The position numbers were made by a program, and so were the translations under genes. Positions 13,801 to 23,789 of a DNA stretch of 64,000 bases are shown here, piece by piece (position 1 is the first letter of the stretch; every line of letters starts with the position of its first letter). The DNA comes from Anarhynchus alexandrinus (Eukaryota; Chordata; Aves; Charadriiformes; Charadriidae), in NCBI GenBank assembly GCA_008711295.1, contig VUYV01000217.1, forward strand, positions 8,457 to 72,456, written 5' to 3'. The notes under the pieces are model-generated. The model did not search any database. It was not told the origin of the DNA and saw only the letters and a list, made by a program, of their open reading frames with translations.

Positions 13801-16800
13801 TCACTGTGAGTTGGTGTTGTCTGCTGCGGGTCACCACCTTTGTTGTCCTTCCTCCCTGTCCCAGAGCTGCTCACCACAAGATGACGCCCTTGTACCAGGG
13901 CCTCTTTCTGTGTCTTATAACACTGGAATTTCTCTCTCTCCACCTACTCTTACAAGGGAGTAACAAGGGTTTGCTTAGATTTGTAAAGTATATTTTTGTA
14001 CTTCAGCCTATAGAAACTGTATATTCCATTGGGGAAACACAGCTGTAGATAAGATAATGTCTTGATGTTTTCCAACATCTATGTTAAATATCAGTAAGAG
14101 GCCCGACTGTTGTTTGGGTTTCCTTCATATAATGTAATTGCTCATCTATTCTGAAGTGTGGTTGAGGTTTGCAGATGGAAACAACCATTGCCATGTTGCA
14201 GCTGGTAGTGATGAAGCCATTCCAGAAAGGGCTGTGGTTTTATAGCTCTATTTGTCACCTTTTGGATAGGGAGAAAACATCTTACGATGGACGCCCTGTG
14301 CATTCTGTGAAGCTAATAATTTCAGAAGTGAATAGTGAAGACTATGAACAACCGTTTGTCTGTCAAGCTTCAAATGCCTTTGGACAGGTTGCATCCTATA
14401 TTATATTAAAACACAGAGGTAAGAAATGCTGTTATTTTTGAGGCTTGTGTTTGTCTTGACTTCTCCAGAAGAGGTTTTGATACCAAATGCTCATATGTCA
14501 TGTTGCTAGAAGACAGGTGGATTACGGTTTGCTGTATGTAAGCATGTACCTGTGCATAGGGGAGGAGTCACTGTAGTGCTGTATTTGTCATTATTAAAAT
14601 AATAGCTAGAGGGAAGTGAAAACTATGATACTTGAATTTCTATTACATTTATGTAAAAGATCAGATTTGGACAAATTCAGCATTTAAAACAAAATCTTCC
14701 TATATTTTTGTGCAGTTCCTGATATACGAAGATGGCTGACTGGAGGGATTGTCTCTTTGTTAATTTTAACATTTATTTCTTTAATAATCTACAAGATTTT
14801 TAAGATTGACTTGGTGCTTTGGTACCGTAATTCTGTCTGTGCCTCTGCAAGTAAGGAAGGTATGTGACTGTGACCGGGTATCTTAGTGTAACTAACCTAT
14901 TGATTTTTTCACTGGCCATGACTTCTAAGCAATAATGTCATTATTTAGTAGAATGTATGTGGAATTTCCTTGAGGAATTTTCAGATATGCATAAAGACAT
15001 TTTTAATTTTGGTTTGGTTTTTTTTTTCCAGTCATATGGGTAAAATATATAATCATAGCTGAGGCAATAAACACTGCATAATATTGAAGGAAGTCATGGT
15101 GATACAGGTCAAAAAGAACTCTAGGTTTTCCCCAAATTAGCATGTTGGTTTTTTGCATTTCTTTAAAGTAGTTTCTTTACATGTAAATTTTTGGTCACTC
15201 TGATGATGATCAATAGGTGTCAGCAGAGCTACATCCTGTAAACTGGCTGTTTAAAGACCTGCATTAAATATTTATACTGAAAATCAGATTCTCATTTTCT
15301 CAGAGATTAATTTTTTGGGATTTGGGGTTTTTTTTTTTTTGCAACTTCTCTCTTTTACCCAACACTTTCCTTCTAAATTCTGTCAGTTATGATGGTTACA
15401 TGCAAAGAGAAAAAATACTACTAGTTCTCTATTCTGTGATTCTTCTTACCTGTTTTTATTGCTGTGGTGTAGACAAATATATTGGACAGGTGTGAAAAAG
15501 TGGAAGAATTAGACTGCCTGAAGTCCCCCCCTAGCTTCAAAGTAAATGGATTTACGTGCATTGAGATAGTTAACACTTACTCATGGCTGTTCTAAATGTT
15601 TTCACAGAAAAATAATTTTAACTTATGGTTAAAAGTTCAGTTTTCCCAGAACACTTTAATAGAGTTCTAATGAAAAAAAATAATATCAAAGAAACTACAT
15701 TTTGTAGCTTGTTGAGCTAAACTTAACTTGTTGACTTAAATCTGATTTTGGTTTCTTTTCTTCACTCCTGTTTATAATGGAATTTTAACTTTCAAAACCT
15801 CAGCTGCCTTCTGGCCTTCTGCCTGCCTTTCCCTCACAGAATTATTACACGAAAGAGTTGCCATTTCCACCCTCTCTCATGGTTAGTCAGAAGCGGAGAG
15901 AACTGCTGTTGAGTTTGTTTCAGGAGAGGTAGTGAAGAAAGTTCTGCAAGAGGATGCTTTCTTAATGTCCTGACACCTCTGGGGTTGGGGGTTCCTTCCT
16001 GCAGGTCCCAGGTTCTGCATCCAGCTCACTTGCTGGCACATCCGTCCCCGTGATGGAAAAAGAGGTCAGCTTCTGTGGCTGATCATCTTTCTTTTGATTT
16101 GTAGAGCATTTTGTGCTTTGATGTTATTTTGTCAGATAGGTGAATCAGCCCCCCGTTACTATTTCTAAACAGGCCAGAATGAAACCTTGCAATAAAGGCA
16201 TGTTCCTGGTTTTTAGTTTTTTAATATAAACATTTGTATTTGTTTCAGATGGGAAAATCTATGATGCGTATGTCCTGTACACAAAAAGCAGTGGAGGCAG
16301 AAGCTTCAATCGTCTGGAAACCTTTGTTCGTAGAATACTCCCTGATGTTTTAGAACAACAATGTGGATATAATCTCTTTATTTTAGGAAGGGATGATTTA
16401 CCAGGAGAAGGTACGCTTTAATTAGTACGCTTTAATTAGTAGAGTTAATAGGTTGTCTTTTAACACATTGTTCTCAGGTTAGAAGATTATACATACAATT
16501 GAAAAACACATTTTTGGAAAACAAAGTTATATTTGTTCATTTTTAGTGCATAATTTGTCCAATTGTACAATGGACATTTTTTTTATTTTAAATTATTTTT
16601 GTTTCTTACAAAAAATCTGTTCTGGGTTATGAGGGTCTGCACTTTCTTTTTAGTGATGAAAAAATGAGGATTCAGCAGCATTGATAATATTGTTGAGGTT
16701 CTTTGAATGATATCTGCTCCTGGGGACTGAAGAAAGAAATTTCATGCAATGGATCATGAATCAAGAATGACAGCGGGGAGATCTTAAAACTACCAGCCCT

Positions 16801-17302
16801 CTGAGCTAGCCACTGCTCTGTATATATGCAATTTTAAAATTAAGAAATATTTTACACCAGTTGTAAAGTTTCAATGCAAACTTTGATTTTTCCTTCATTA
16901 CTTACAGCTGTGGTCAGCGTTGCTGATGAAACCCTTAAGCAAAGCAGAAGACTGATGATTATTTTGGGATCAGAAACATCTGGTTGCTACCTGTTAGAAG
17001 ACACCTCTGAACAGCAGCTAGCTCTGTATAATGCTCTCATCCGTGATGGGATTCAAGTGATTCTTATAGAAATGGATGAAATACGGGACTACACAAGCAT
17101 GCCAGAATCAATCAGATACGTTAAGCAAAAACATGGAGCTATCCAATGGAAAGGGGACTTCTCAGAGAAATCTTGTTCAGCAAATACAAGGTTCTGGAAA
17201 AATGTGCGCTATCAAATGCCATCCAGGAAGAATGTATCTTATTCTGGAGTGTACTTATTGCCCCTAACTTTGAACAGTTCTGCAGCAAGGGGAAGAAGTT
17301 AG
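4818..17302 (+). CDS. IL1RL2: Interleukin-1 receptor-like 2 (IL-36 receptor), whole coding span with introns
   Basis: This is a type I membrane cytokine receptor. Known IL1RL2 binds IL-36 cytokines, recruits IL1RAP and signals through MyD88 to NF-kB. Ten coding exons (4818-4881, 8141-8381, 8679-8865, 9681-9843, 11445-11510, 12081-12201, 14270-14418, 14716-14859, 16249-16410, 16908-17302) join in frame to 563 residues. Order: leader 1-21; Ig1 (C46-C99), Ig2 (C145-C196), Ig3 (C248-C312); membrane segment about 338-356; TIR 379 to about 530, with box 1 YDAYVLY, box 2 RDDLPG and box 3 FW (528-529). The additional family pairs C24-C107 and C124-C166 are present. The Ig3 start (YPRNNSIEVELG), the segment before the membrane (SYIILKHRVPD) and MPESIRYVKQKHGAI resemble IL1RL2 more than IL1R1. 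All introns are GT-AG. Human IL1RL2 is 575 residues. IL1R1 is the main alternative. The frame is intact. Confidence 0.78.
4882..8140. other. Gene A intron after the leader exon
   Basis: This is a 3.3 kb intron. It holds a minus-strand CR1 (5037-5825), a GGTTT-rich low-complexity run at about 6150-6190, and diverged CR1-like sequence at about 6480-7210. I see no further coding exon. Confidence 0.7.
5037..5825 (-). mobile_element. CR1 LINE, 5'-truncated, also lacking its extreme 3' end
   Basis: On the minus strand, 5471-5797 reads as the C-terminal part of the CR1 reverse transcriptase reading frame (DLDRLEKCTDRNL, KFNKGKYEVLHL, GVLVDNKLTMS, VILPLYSALVRPHLEYC). The downstream part has the usual CR1 content, including the rule-like segment around GGCAACCTCTTCCAGTG. 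The terminal GAATCATAGAATCAT-type end is absent. It is an inactive fragment. Confidence 0.92.
8141..8381 (+). CDS. IL1RL2: Gene A exon 2: Ig domain 1
   Basis: The acceptor is TTTCCTTTAG and the donor AG/GTGAAAG. It encodes residues 22-102 with family landmarks LTWYK, SRIHQ, WFLPA and DSGDYECVIR. C46 and C99 form the Ig bridge. C24 is the first half of the extra bridge found in IL1R1 and IL1RL2. Confidence 0.9.
8679..8865 (+). CDS. IL1RL2: Gene A exon 3: Ig domain 2, first half
   Basis: The acceptor is AATTGCAG and the donor AAG/GTGAGA. It encodes residues 102-164 and carries C107 (partner of C24), C124 and the Ig2 cysteine C145 (VVCPHLDYF). It ends HWYK in phase 0, the conserved mid-Ig2 split of this family. 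C111 is an additional cysteine outside the usual pattern. Confidence 0.88.
8866..9680. other. Gene A intron within Ig2
   Basis: Unique AT-rich sequence with no exon or repeat that I can support. Confidence 0.6.
9681..9843 (+). CDS. IL1RL2: Gene A exon 4: Ig domain 2, second half
   Basis: It encodes residues 165-218, starting DCQLLEGERF and including GNYTCETTYTYNGKQY, which closely follows the family pattern. C166 pairs with C124 and C196 with C145. The exon is 163 bases, exactly the length of its counterpart in gene B. Confidence 0.92.
9844..11444. other. Gene A intron before the linker exon
   Basis: It contains the TG/TA microsatellite at 10619-10674. Nothing else is recognised. Confidence 0.6.
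10619..10674. repeat. TG/TA microsatellite
   Basis: Alternating TATA, TGTATG and GTGTGT runs form an imperfect purine-pyrimidine dinucleotide repeat inside the gene A intron. Confidence 0.85.
11445..11510 (+). CDS. IL1RL2: Gene A exon 5: Ig2-Ig3 linker
   Basis: This short 66-base exon follows the acceptor TTTGTTTAG and precedes GTAAGTAG. It encodes a proline-rich linker (SPPKKPPEISYP) and the conserved SIEVEL strand that leads into Ig3. The gene B counterpart is 69 bases with the same phases. Confidence 0.85.
11511..12080. other. Gene A intron between linker and Ig3
   Basis: A 570-base intron with a poly-T run near 11603-11617. No coding content is seen. Confidence 0.6.
12081..12201 (+). 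CDS. IL1RL2: Gene A exon 6: Ig domain 3, first half
   Basis: It encodes residues 241-281, with GSQVTVDCNTTG (C248) and the core tryptophan in VFWTG. The donor is GA/GTAAGTATA at 12202. The exon is too short for an ORF scan, but splicing keeps the frame on both sides. Confidence 0.85.
12202..14269. other. Gene A intron inside Ig3
   Basis: A 2.1 kb intron of unique sequence. An open frame at 13806-14048 has no receptor-like content and is judged chance. Confidence 0.6.
14270..14418 (+). CDS. IL1RL2: Gene A exon 7: Ig domain 3, second half
   Basis: The acceptor is TTTGGATAG and the donor GAG/GTAAGA. It encodes residues 281-331, including LIISEVNSEDY, PFVCQAS (C312) and SYIILKHR. Without splicing, the frame continues seven residues into the intron to a TGA at 14439-14441. 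Confidence 0.87.
14716..14859 (+). CDS. IL1RL2: Gene A exon 8: transmembrane segment and juxtamembrane region
   Basis: It encodes residues 331-379 with a single hydrophobic helix (about 338-356) followed by the family hallmark FKIDLVLWYR. A second in-frame donor (CAA/GTAAGG at 14851) lies nine bases before the chosen one (GAAG/GTATGTG), so a three-residue length variant is possible. The exon is 144 bases, the same as in gene B. Confidence 0.9.
14860..16248. other. Gene A intron before the TIR exons
   Basis: A 1.4 kb intron with T-rich runs near 15021 and 15327. No exon or clear repeat is seen. Confidence 0.6.
16249..16410 (+). CDS. IL1RL2: Gene A exon 9: TIR domain, first part
   Basis: It follows TTTGTTTCAG and precedes GTACGC. 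It encodes residues 379-432, starting DGKIYDAYVLY (TIR box 1) and including LPDVLEQQCGYNLFI and RDDLPGE (box 2 with the BB loop). The proline at the BB-loop position needed for MyD88-type signalling is kept (P430). Confidence 0.93.
16411..16907. other. Gene A intron within the TIR domain
   Basis: About 500 bases. The GTACGCTTTAATTA motif is duplicated in tandem at 16411-16438, right at the donor. Nothing else is seen. Confidence 0.6.
16908..17302 (+). CDS. IL1RL2: Gene A exon 10: TIR domain, second part, and C-terminus
   Basis: The acceptor is CTTACAG. It encodes residues 433-563 with KQSRRLMIIL, EQQLALYNALI, MPESIRYVKQKHGAI and box 3 RFWKNVRYQMP (F528, W529), then a serine-rich tail that ends at TAG 17300-17302. 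The tail is not conserved with mammals as far as I can see. Confidence 0.92.
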
Positions 17303-19060
17303 TATGTACTTATTAAAATAGTTCTGAGAAGGTAATTCTGAAATGTGGTCTTTTTTACACAAATTCTTTATATTACAAAGTAAATGTTTTCTTCAAGGAG
17401 TAAAAGCTACTCATCTATTCCCCAAATTACACCCTCAATGAAAAGCTCTGTGTAACTTTATTTCTGTTCTGAGTTTTGGACACAATTTGTTGTGTTAGCC
17501 TCACACAGACAGGAGAAGTAAACGTTGCTGATGGTGGCAGACTATTAAATAGTCGTGGTCCACATAAATGTAATGTCCACTGAAGAAGCAGCTGTGAAGT
17601 AAATTTTTTTACATTGAAATTACAGTTGATAAATTAAAAATCTGTTTCTGTTGTCAGCACTTTCCTAGTCATACTGTTCCTCTTCTTGTTCCCTCTCTGT
17701 GATTGTCTGACTTCCTCATTACTGCAAGAATGTGCACTGTGCAAGCTTTGGGGTCCCCTTCTGAGCAATAGGCCTTATCCTTGCTTCTTGAAGGGGTTGG
17801 GAAAATACATGACATAGCAGGTATATTTAAAACTCCTCACAACACTAAATGTGTTTCAGCTGAACAGTTGGTACCAAATGTGGTCAGCAAATGGAATGGA
17901 ATCCGTGGCTTTTAAGACAATTGTTGAATAATTCTGTGATATCTGGTCTATGAGGTGTTTCTAAAGTTAGTCTCTTGAAATGGTCAGGAAACTGAAAATA
18001 GATTTCTTGCAAACTGGAAGCTTGCTAGACTGTGCTGCTACTCTGGAAACCAGATGTTCTCATCTGTGTCTCAACTGTGCTAACTACAAGCACAGGAATT
18101 CACTGAGAGTCTATCAAAGGACTGTGCTTGGGCTGAGTATCCTGGAGAGAGTGGAAAATGGCCAGTTCTGAAACATGACCAGGTGCTAATGGCACGAAAT
18201 AACATCATGTCTACTTGTGAAAGAAAAAATTAGAGGCATGTGGCTATATCAACCTGCTCGGGAGTATCTTGGTATTTCTGGACCCCAGTCCATTGTTCTG
18301 TGTGCATCAACATGAGAAAACAATCTGCTGCTTCCTTTTTAAGGTGGTCTGAAGTGGTAAGACTTTTCACTCTCCAGCCTGGAAGAGCATCATCTGAATG
18401 CAAATGTGAATTCTGCTTGCTTTTTTTGTTCTTTTCTGAAGTTAAGTAGGTTCTTACATTATCTTTATTGCTAGGATAGCATCTGTCACTGAATTCCTTT
18501 CAGCTGGTTCTCAGAAGTGTGTATGCTGTAGAATATACTCTTTGCTGGGCTGTATTGATGGGAGAGAAAGCAAGATCCAGGAGTGGAACGTATGTTTAAA
18601 GTGAAAGATTTGCAATAGCATTTCATGCTACCGTTTTCTTTGGAAGGTTTAGCAATGCTCCTTATGAGCAGTGTCTCATTATCCTGGCTGTGGGGTTCAC
18701 AGATGCGTAATTTTCCACAGCCTCCATTGACTGGAGACTTCTTCGGAGATGTCGCCATGAAAACTGAGAACAGAATAAATCCATCAGATGAGGGACTATT
18801 GTTCTAGTAGATGTTGAAACAGTCTTCTTTGGAAACACATAATGTTTAAGCTGAAACCTTTGAAAAATAAATTTAGGAACCTAGAGATTTTAGGTAATCA
18901 TTATTGTCAAATTTTTACATTGTGTTTAGACTTAGACTTGCTCAGAAAAGTATTGAGAATTACACTTACCTTCAAAGATTTTTTTCACTTGTGTTTGAAA
19001 AGAGAACCCTCATATTTCCATGTAGAATGAGAGAAATAATAAAGAAATTGTGGTAGTTTT
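17303..19060 (+). other. IL1RL2: Probable 3' UTR of gene A with poly(A) signals
   Basis: This unique sequence follows the stop codon. Canonical AATAAA hexamers occur at 18774, 18866 and 19038, the last followed by a T-rich stretch at 19054-19066. Which signal is used, and so the exact end, cannot be told from sequence; a shorter end at ATTAAA 17312 is also possible. Confidence 0.45.
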
Positions 19061-22000
19061 TTTTTCAATGTTCTAATTTCATATGCTGTGAAATAAGAAA
19101 ATACCAATAACTCTAGAATTTGCAGTACTACGGATAAGTACATTGATTTGCATGGAGTTATGCTGGTATTTTTGTTTCTTCTGTGAATGTGCCGTTATTT
19201 CACCTCACCACTTTTTTCATAGTTCTTTTCAGAGGTTTGGCACAATATTCAAGACAAACGTTTTTCAACTAAATGAGAGTCCTAAAGACTTTTAATTGAA
19301 GACAGACGATTGTGAGTCAGCATTTATCTACTTGATACTTTTCTTTTAAACAACCACATTTAGTATGATTATTTAGGCATTTTAGATTTCTTGTGTGAAA
19401 ATGAGCGTGGGAGAAAGGTTTCAGTTATCGTGGTTAATTGTTAGCTAACTACTTGAATGGAGCATGATATGAAGTGGCTTATCCTTTTGTCGTGGGACTT
19501 TATTTTGAAACTGAATTTTGTCTCTGTTTTCTCCCCTTGGAAACTTTTTTTTTGCAAGGAAAACACTATTTTTTTGTGGTACAATAAAATAATTCCCATA
19601 GAGACAGATGTGCTGATTGCTCTTTGTTTAAAAAAAAACCCACGAAACAAAATGAAACCATGATTAGTTGGCCAGAGGCCTGCTTCTGGAGACTTGGTAG
19701 CTTCAGGAGGAAAAGCCAAATGCAATGTAATCTGTGAAAAAGTATTTGTTCACCACAATGTGGTAGATATATTTCAGTTTATTGTTTATCTGTGCTGACA
19801 GAGAAAACAGTTCAAATGTTATGTGGTGTAAGATACATTGGAAGCATTCTCTGCACCATTTTTCACTTTTCGACCATAACTATGTGATACTACTTCTGTT
19901 GGCTTGTTCCTGTCAATTTATTTGGCGCTCTGGATTGCCCCTTCCCTTTCTTGCCTTGTGATTAACTTGTCTCAGATTCTCTAATTCCACTGCATCTTTT
20001 TCTGAGAGACTTTCCTCCTTTCCCTCCCATATCCCACTTTCTTGCCTTTATGTAAGCTAGTGCCGACATATAACCTGTTTCATGTTTTAATGTGCACAAC
20101 TATGACTGTATTAATTCACGGATAGAGGCTTATGTGATGTGGAAGATCATGTGCTCTGAGCCCAAACGCAGAACGAGTTGTTAGAGCCTCGTGGAGTCTA
20201 TGCGATGAGCCCAGACAGGACAGCCCTGACTGGATTTTTCTTTTTTTCCTTTTAATTTACCTCTGTAGGTAGAAAAGCACAAATGTAATTTCACATTTCC
20301 CCTTGCTGCCTTGAGCTTCTGCCAGAGGGGGGAAGCCTATTCTGCCTTTTGTTCAGAGGCTACAGTGGTTTAACTACTGTACCTCCTTCCATAGCTGCAG
20401 TTAGCTTGAAGATGAAGCAGCCAGAACACAGTTAGTTAATGTTTATAAAAACGTGGGCTAAGGAAAGACATTTTTTTTTTCCTAGAAATACTTAAGGATG
20501 TATTGTATTGTAGAGCTTCAGAATACACGTAAATTAAATCAGTGGCTAGAAGCTTTATTCCAGAGTGCACCCAGGTGTCTGGTTTAGTCATAGATACTAC
20601 AATGCATGAACACAGGAGCAATGGACTTTCCTCCTCTCATCCCTACACTCATTATTCCTGAGAGTAAAGGCAAAGTACACCACTTGATGTGTATGCTTGT
20701 TCTCTTTTAAGATGGGATAATATTAACCAGGACTTGATGCATTTTTTGAGACAAACTGAATACTAGTCACTAAAAGTGAGTTAGAAAGTAGTACAAACCA
20801 CTTGTGTCCTCAGCCCGCTCTAAGATTGCTTCCCATGTCTAAAAGGCTTAACAAAAGGAGTCTCATGTCCGATGGGCATCAAGGGGCACAGTTAAAAGTA
20901 CAGCTCATGTGTGACTTCCTCTGAGAGAGCACCTGGGTCACTGTGGCATTACAGCTGGAGCTGAAGCTCTGCTTGGCAATGACAGTGACTTTCAGGAGTT
21001 GGTATTTCACCCTGAAGAAAGGTAGGAAGCTCACCAAGTCATTAAGGTGAATTTTCTGCTCTAGAAAGGTTGGTTTTGAATTGCTGCTCCAGATCAGGTG
21101 ACTTAGATGTGTAAATTCCTTTTCTGGTTCAGTTTTGCCCACAGCCACTCATTTGATCTTGCCCTAAATTTTTTTTTTGAGCACAGCAGTGACTGTAGTA
21201 GAAGGGGAATTTTGAACAGTATCATTAGATATTTTTTTTTAGCACTAAGCGGTTTCCCTGATGGGCTTATTTCTGTTGGCAATTATTAAAATCTGTGTTG
21301 TCTCTTTCCCTTATCTCACCAGCAATATGTATCAGGGGAGTGCTTCCCTTTCCTGCATTGTCCATGGTAACACACCCCAGTGCTGCCTCATCTCTCCTTC
21401 AGTCTCAAATACTGATTTTGATCTTTTGCACTTTCTTGCTCAGTTTATTTACTGTGAATATACACAAATTCCCTGAAAGTGGGAAGGGCCACATTCAAGT
21501 CCTTAAGAAAATATTTTTTCTCTCTTTGAGTGCATTGTTTCTAATACCCATACTGTTTGTTTTGTATTTTTCAAGTATGCATAACTAACTGTTTCTTCTA
21601 CACCATGGAAGTGGATGACTTGGACAAGCAGTTGGATCTGGAAAGAAATCTGAGCTATCTACTCTTATCCTACCTCTCACTCCTAGGGAAGCACACTCAG
21701 ACTGTATCAACTAGGTCGGTATTTTCTGGGTAAGGTGTGCCACAACCACATAATTTCAAATGAAATTTGAGAAATTTCATTTCATAGGAGAAAGCGGCAG
21801 GACAAACGCCTCTTTTGTAGGAGTAAAGAAGTTACAGACAGGTAAAGGAGGTTATAAATTCTCCCACTTCTGAAATGGCGAGTAAGCAGGGTATTTGGGA
21901 GTTACAAAAAATAAGATTCATCTGTCCCTTTAAAACAGAAAAAAAAAAAATATTGGCAGTTAACTCCCCTACATATTGTCTACAGGAACAAATAGTGAAA

Positions 22001-22429
22001 AAGCTAAAGAGCTGTCTCGACAGGGACACTCACAGTGGGAAAGAACTTGTGTGCCATATGTCCCCATACCATCTGTGTACGCTCTCTTCTGGGTCGTGAC
22101 ATCTGGTTCTGCTTGATATCTGGCTCCGATTCCTGTATTTTTAGAGTAAACGGGGCTTGATTCTCCTCAGAGACTGAAGAGAATAGACCACATGCTGACT
22201 TCTGCAAGAAAAGCCAAGTTTTTCATAAAAATATGTCTCCTCAGCCTAGATGTGAATGGCTTGCTACACGTATGTATTTAAATGAGCCAAGGATGTGCCA
22301 GCACCGTCTGCTGTCAGTTTTTAAAAACCCTTAACTTTGGCGTGTTTGACTTATTTGGAGGGTTGGGCCATATAGTTACTTGGGTACCTAAATTGGGAGG
22401 TGAACTGGCTTTTTATAGGGGAAAGGATC

Positions 22430-22610
22430 ACGTCCAAGGGAGCAGACAGCTGAGGGTGGGGAAAAGATCAGAGGTGCCAGGGTGAGGGTGACATCTGCCA
22501 TCGGGGGCGGCTGTGGGGATCCCAAAACCCCGCAGCAGGGAGCCGCACCGGCGTTGCGCTGTGCAATGCCTCCACCTAGCGACGCCTGAGGCTGAAGCTC
22601 TCCCCACCTC
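22430..22610. other. Small GC- and CpG-rich block
   Basis: A GC-rich patch with several CpGs (for example GGAGCCGCACCGGCGTTGCG) stands out from AT-rich flanks. It is followed directly by T12-A15. It could be an orphan regulatory island or the remnant of an insertion. Confidence 0.35.
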
Positions 22611-22637
22611 TTTTTTTTTTTTAAAAAAAAAAAAAAA
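22611..22637. repeat. T12-A15 homopolymer palindrome
   Basis: Twelve T residues are followed at once by fifteen A residues, forming a perfect inverted repeat with no loop. Confidence 0.9.
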
Positions 22638-23730
22638 GCCACTCTGTTTATGGAAGATCATAACGAAGCTCTGTTGCTAATAATGTCAAGCCATAAAACT
22701 AAAAAAAAACCAAAAAGCCACCAAGAGAGAGCCAAAACCAGAAGATACTGTGACAGTTGGTGTTCTGAATTATACTGTAATTATTATTTTTAGTGTTTTC
22801 CCATCCTTTATAGGAACTAGCAGGGAATTTAGTGGAAAATTAGTTTTTTGGCCTTTGAGTCTGTACATCTGTTAATTCAGTGACTCGGAATTAATTGGGA
22901 AATGGGGAGGAGTTGTCCTCTGTAGAGCTGTGTTTCTTTATCAGCCTCCGGCATATGTCAATTAGATCTGACTGCTTTATGTTGAGCAACACTTCCCATT
23001 GATTATTCCAAGAAAAAGACTATGAATGTAGACCACTTCATCTGGGATCTGCATTCCAGCAGATCAGCCGTGCATGATGGCTGGAGGACCATTACCAAGC
23101 ATGTGGTCCCCAGGCAATTGGGAGTCCTACAGCTCACTTGACATGGTGAAGTACGGAGAAATTGTGCCTAATTTAACCATCTAGCCCACTGAGCTGGGAA
23201 TAAATGGATCCAATCATCACATGGTGAGAAAATCTTGGAGTCTGGGATGCTGAAGTGTTTGTAAGACCCCAGTCTGCAGATGGACAGTAGGCAAGATTCA
23301 GTAGTCCTGGAGAAGAATTGCCTCAGGGCTGCCATCAGAGAGGAGCATCATGAAGACCATCTGAAACTGAATGTCACAACATTTCTGGGAATGGGAAGCA
23401 CTGGGCAGTTGTCCCTGGCTCTGATGATTTGGGAGTCCAGTTTCACAGGCAGTGTCTCTGCTACCTGAAATGATCAGTCCCCAGTCCTTGCCCTGGATGG
23501 TGCCCAGGCCCCAAGGGATCCCGCAAACCCTCTTTTCCTTCCTGGTATGTCGCTTTGTTTTTTCTCTCTTACTCTTTTTCTTTTTCTTTTTTAATTATTC
23601 GACAACCATATGGCTTGTAAGTTGGAAAAGAGTTTGCAAGATGGACGTGATTGGGTGGTTTCAAAGCCTATCTAGAACCTTTGCCAAAATCTTTGTGGAG
23701 CAAAATTTTGTACTTTGATTAATGCCTGTC

Positions 23731-23789
23731 TTAATAATAATATTATTAATATTAATAATGTTATTAATATTAATGTTAATATTAATAGT
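23731..23789. repeat. ATT/AAT microsatellite
   Basis: Interrupted TAATAAT, ATTATTAAT and TTAATATTAAT units make a simple AT-only repeat that is also largely self-complementary. Confidence 0.85.

Noticed and set aside
13806..14048. Open frame with a hydrophobic stretch within gene A intron
   Set aside because: It is not in splice phase with the neighbouring Ig3 exons, which join directly to each other in frame.
4818..17302. Naming gene A as IL1R1
   Set aside because: General family motifs fit, but the Ig3 start, the segment before the membrane and the TIR end fit IL1RL2 better, and the place directly upstream of IL1RL1 is the IL1RL2 position in the vertebrate cluster. IL1R1 is kept as the second choice.
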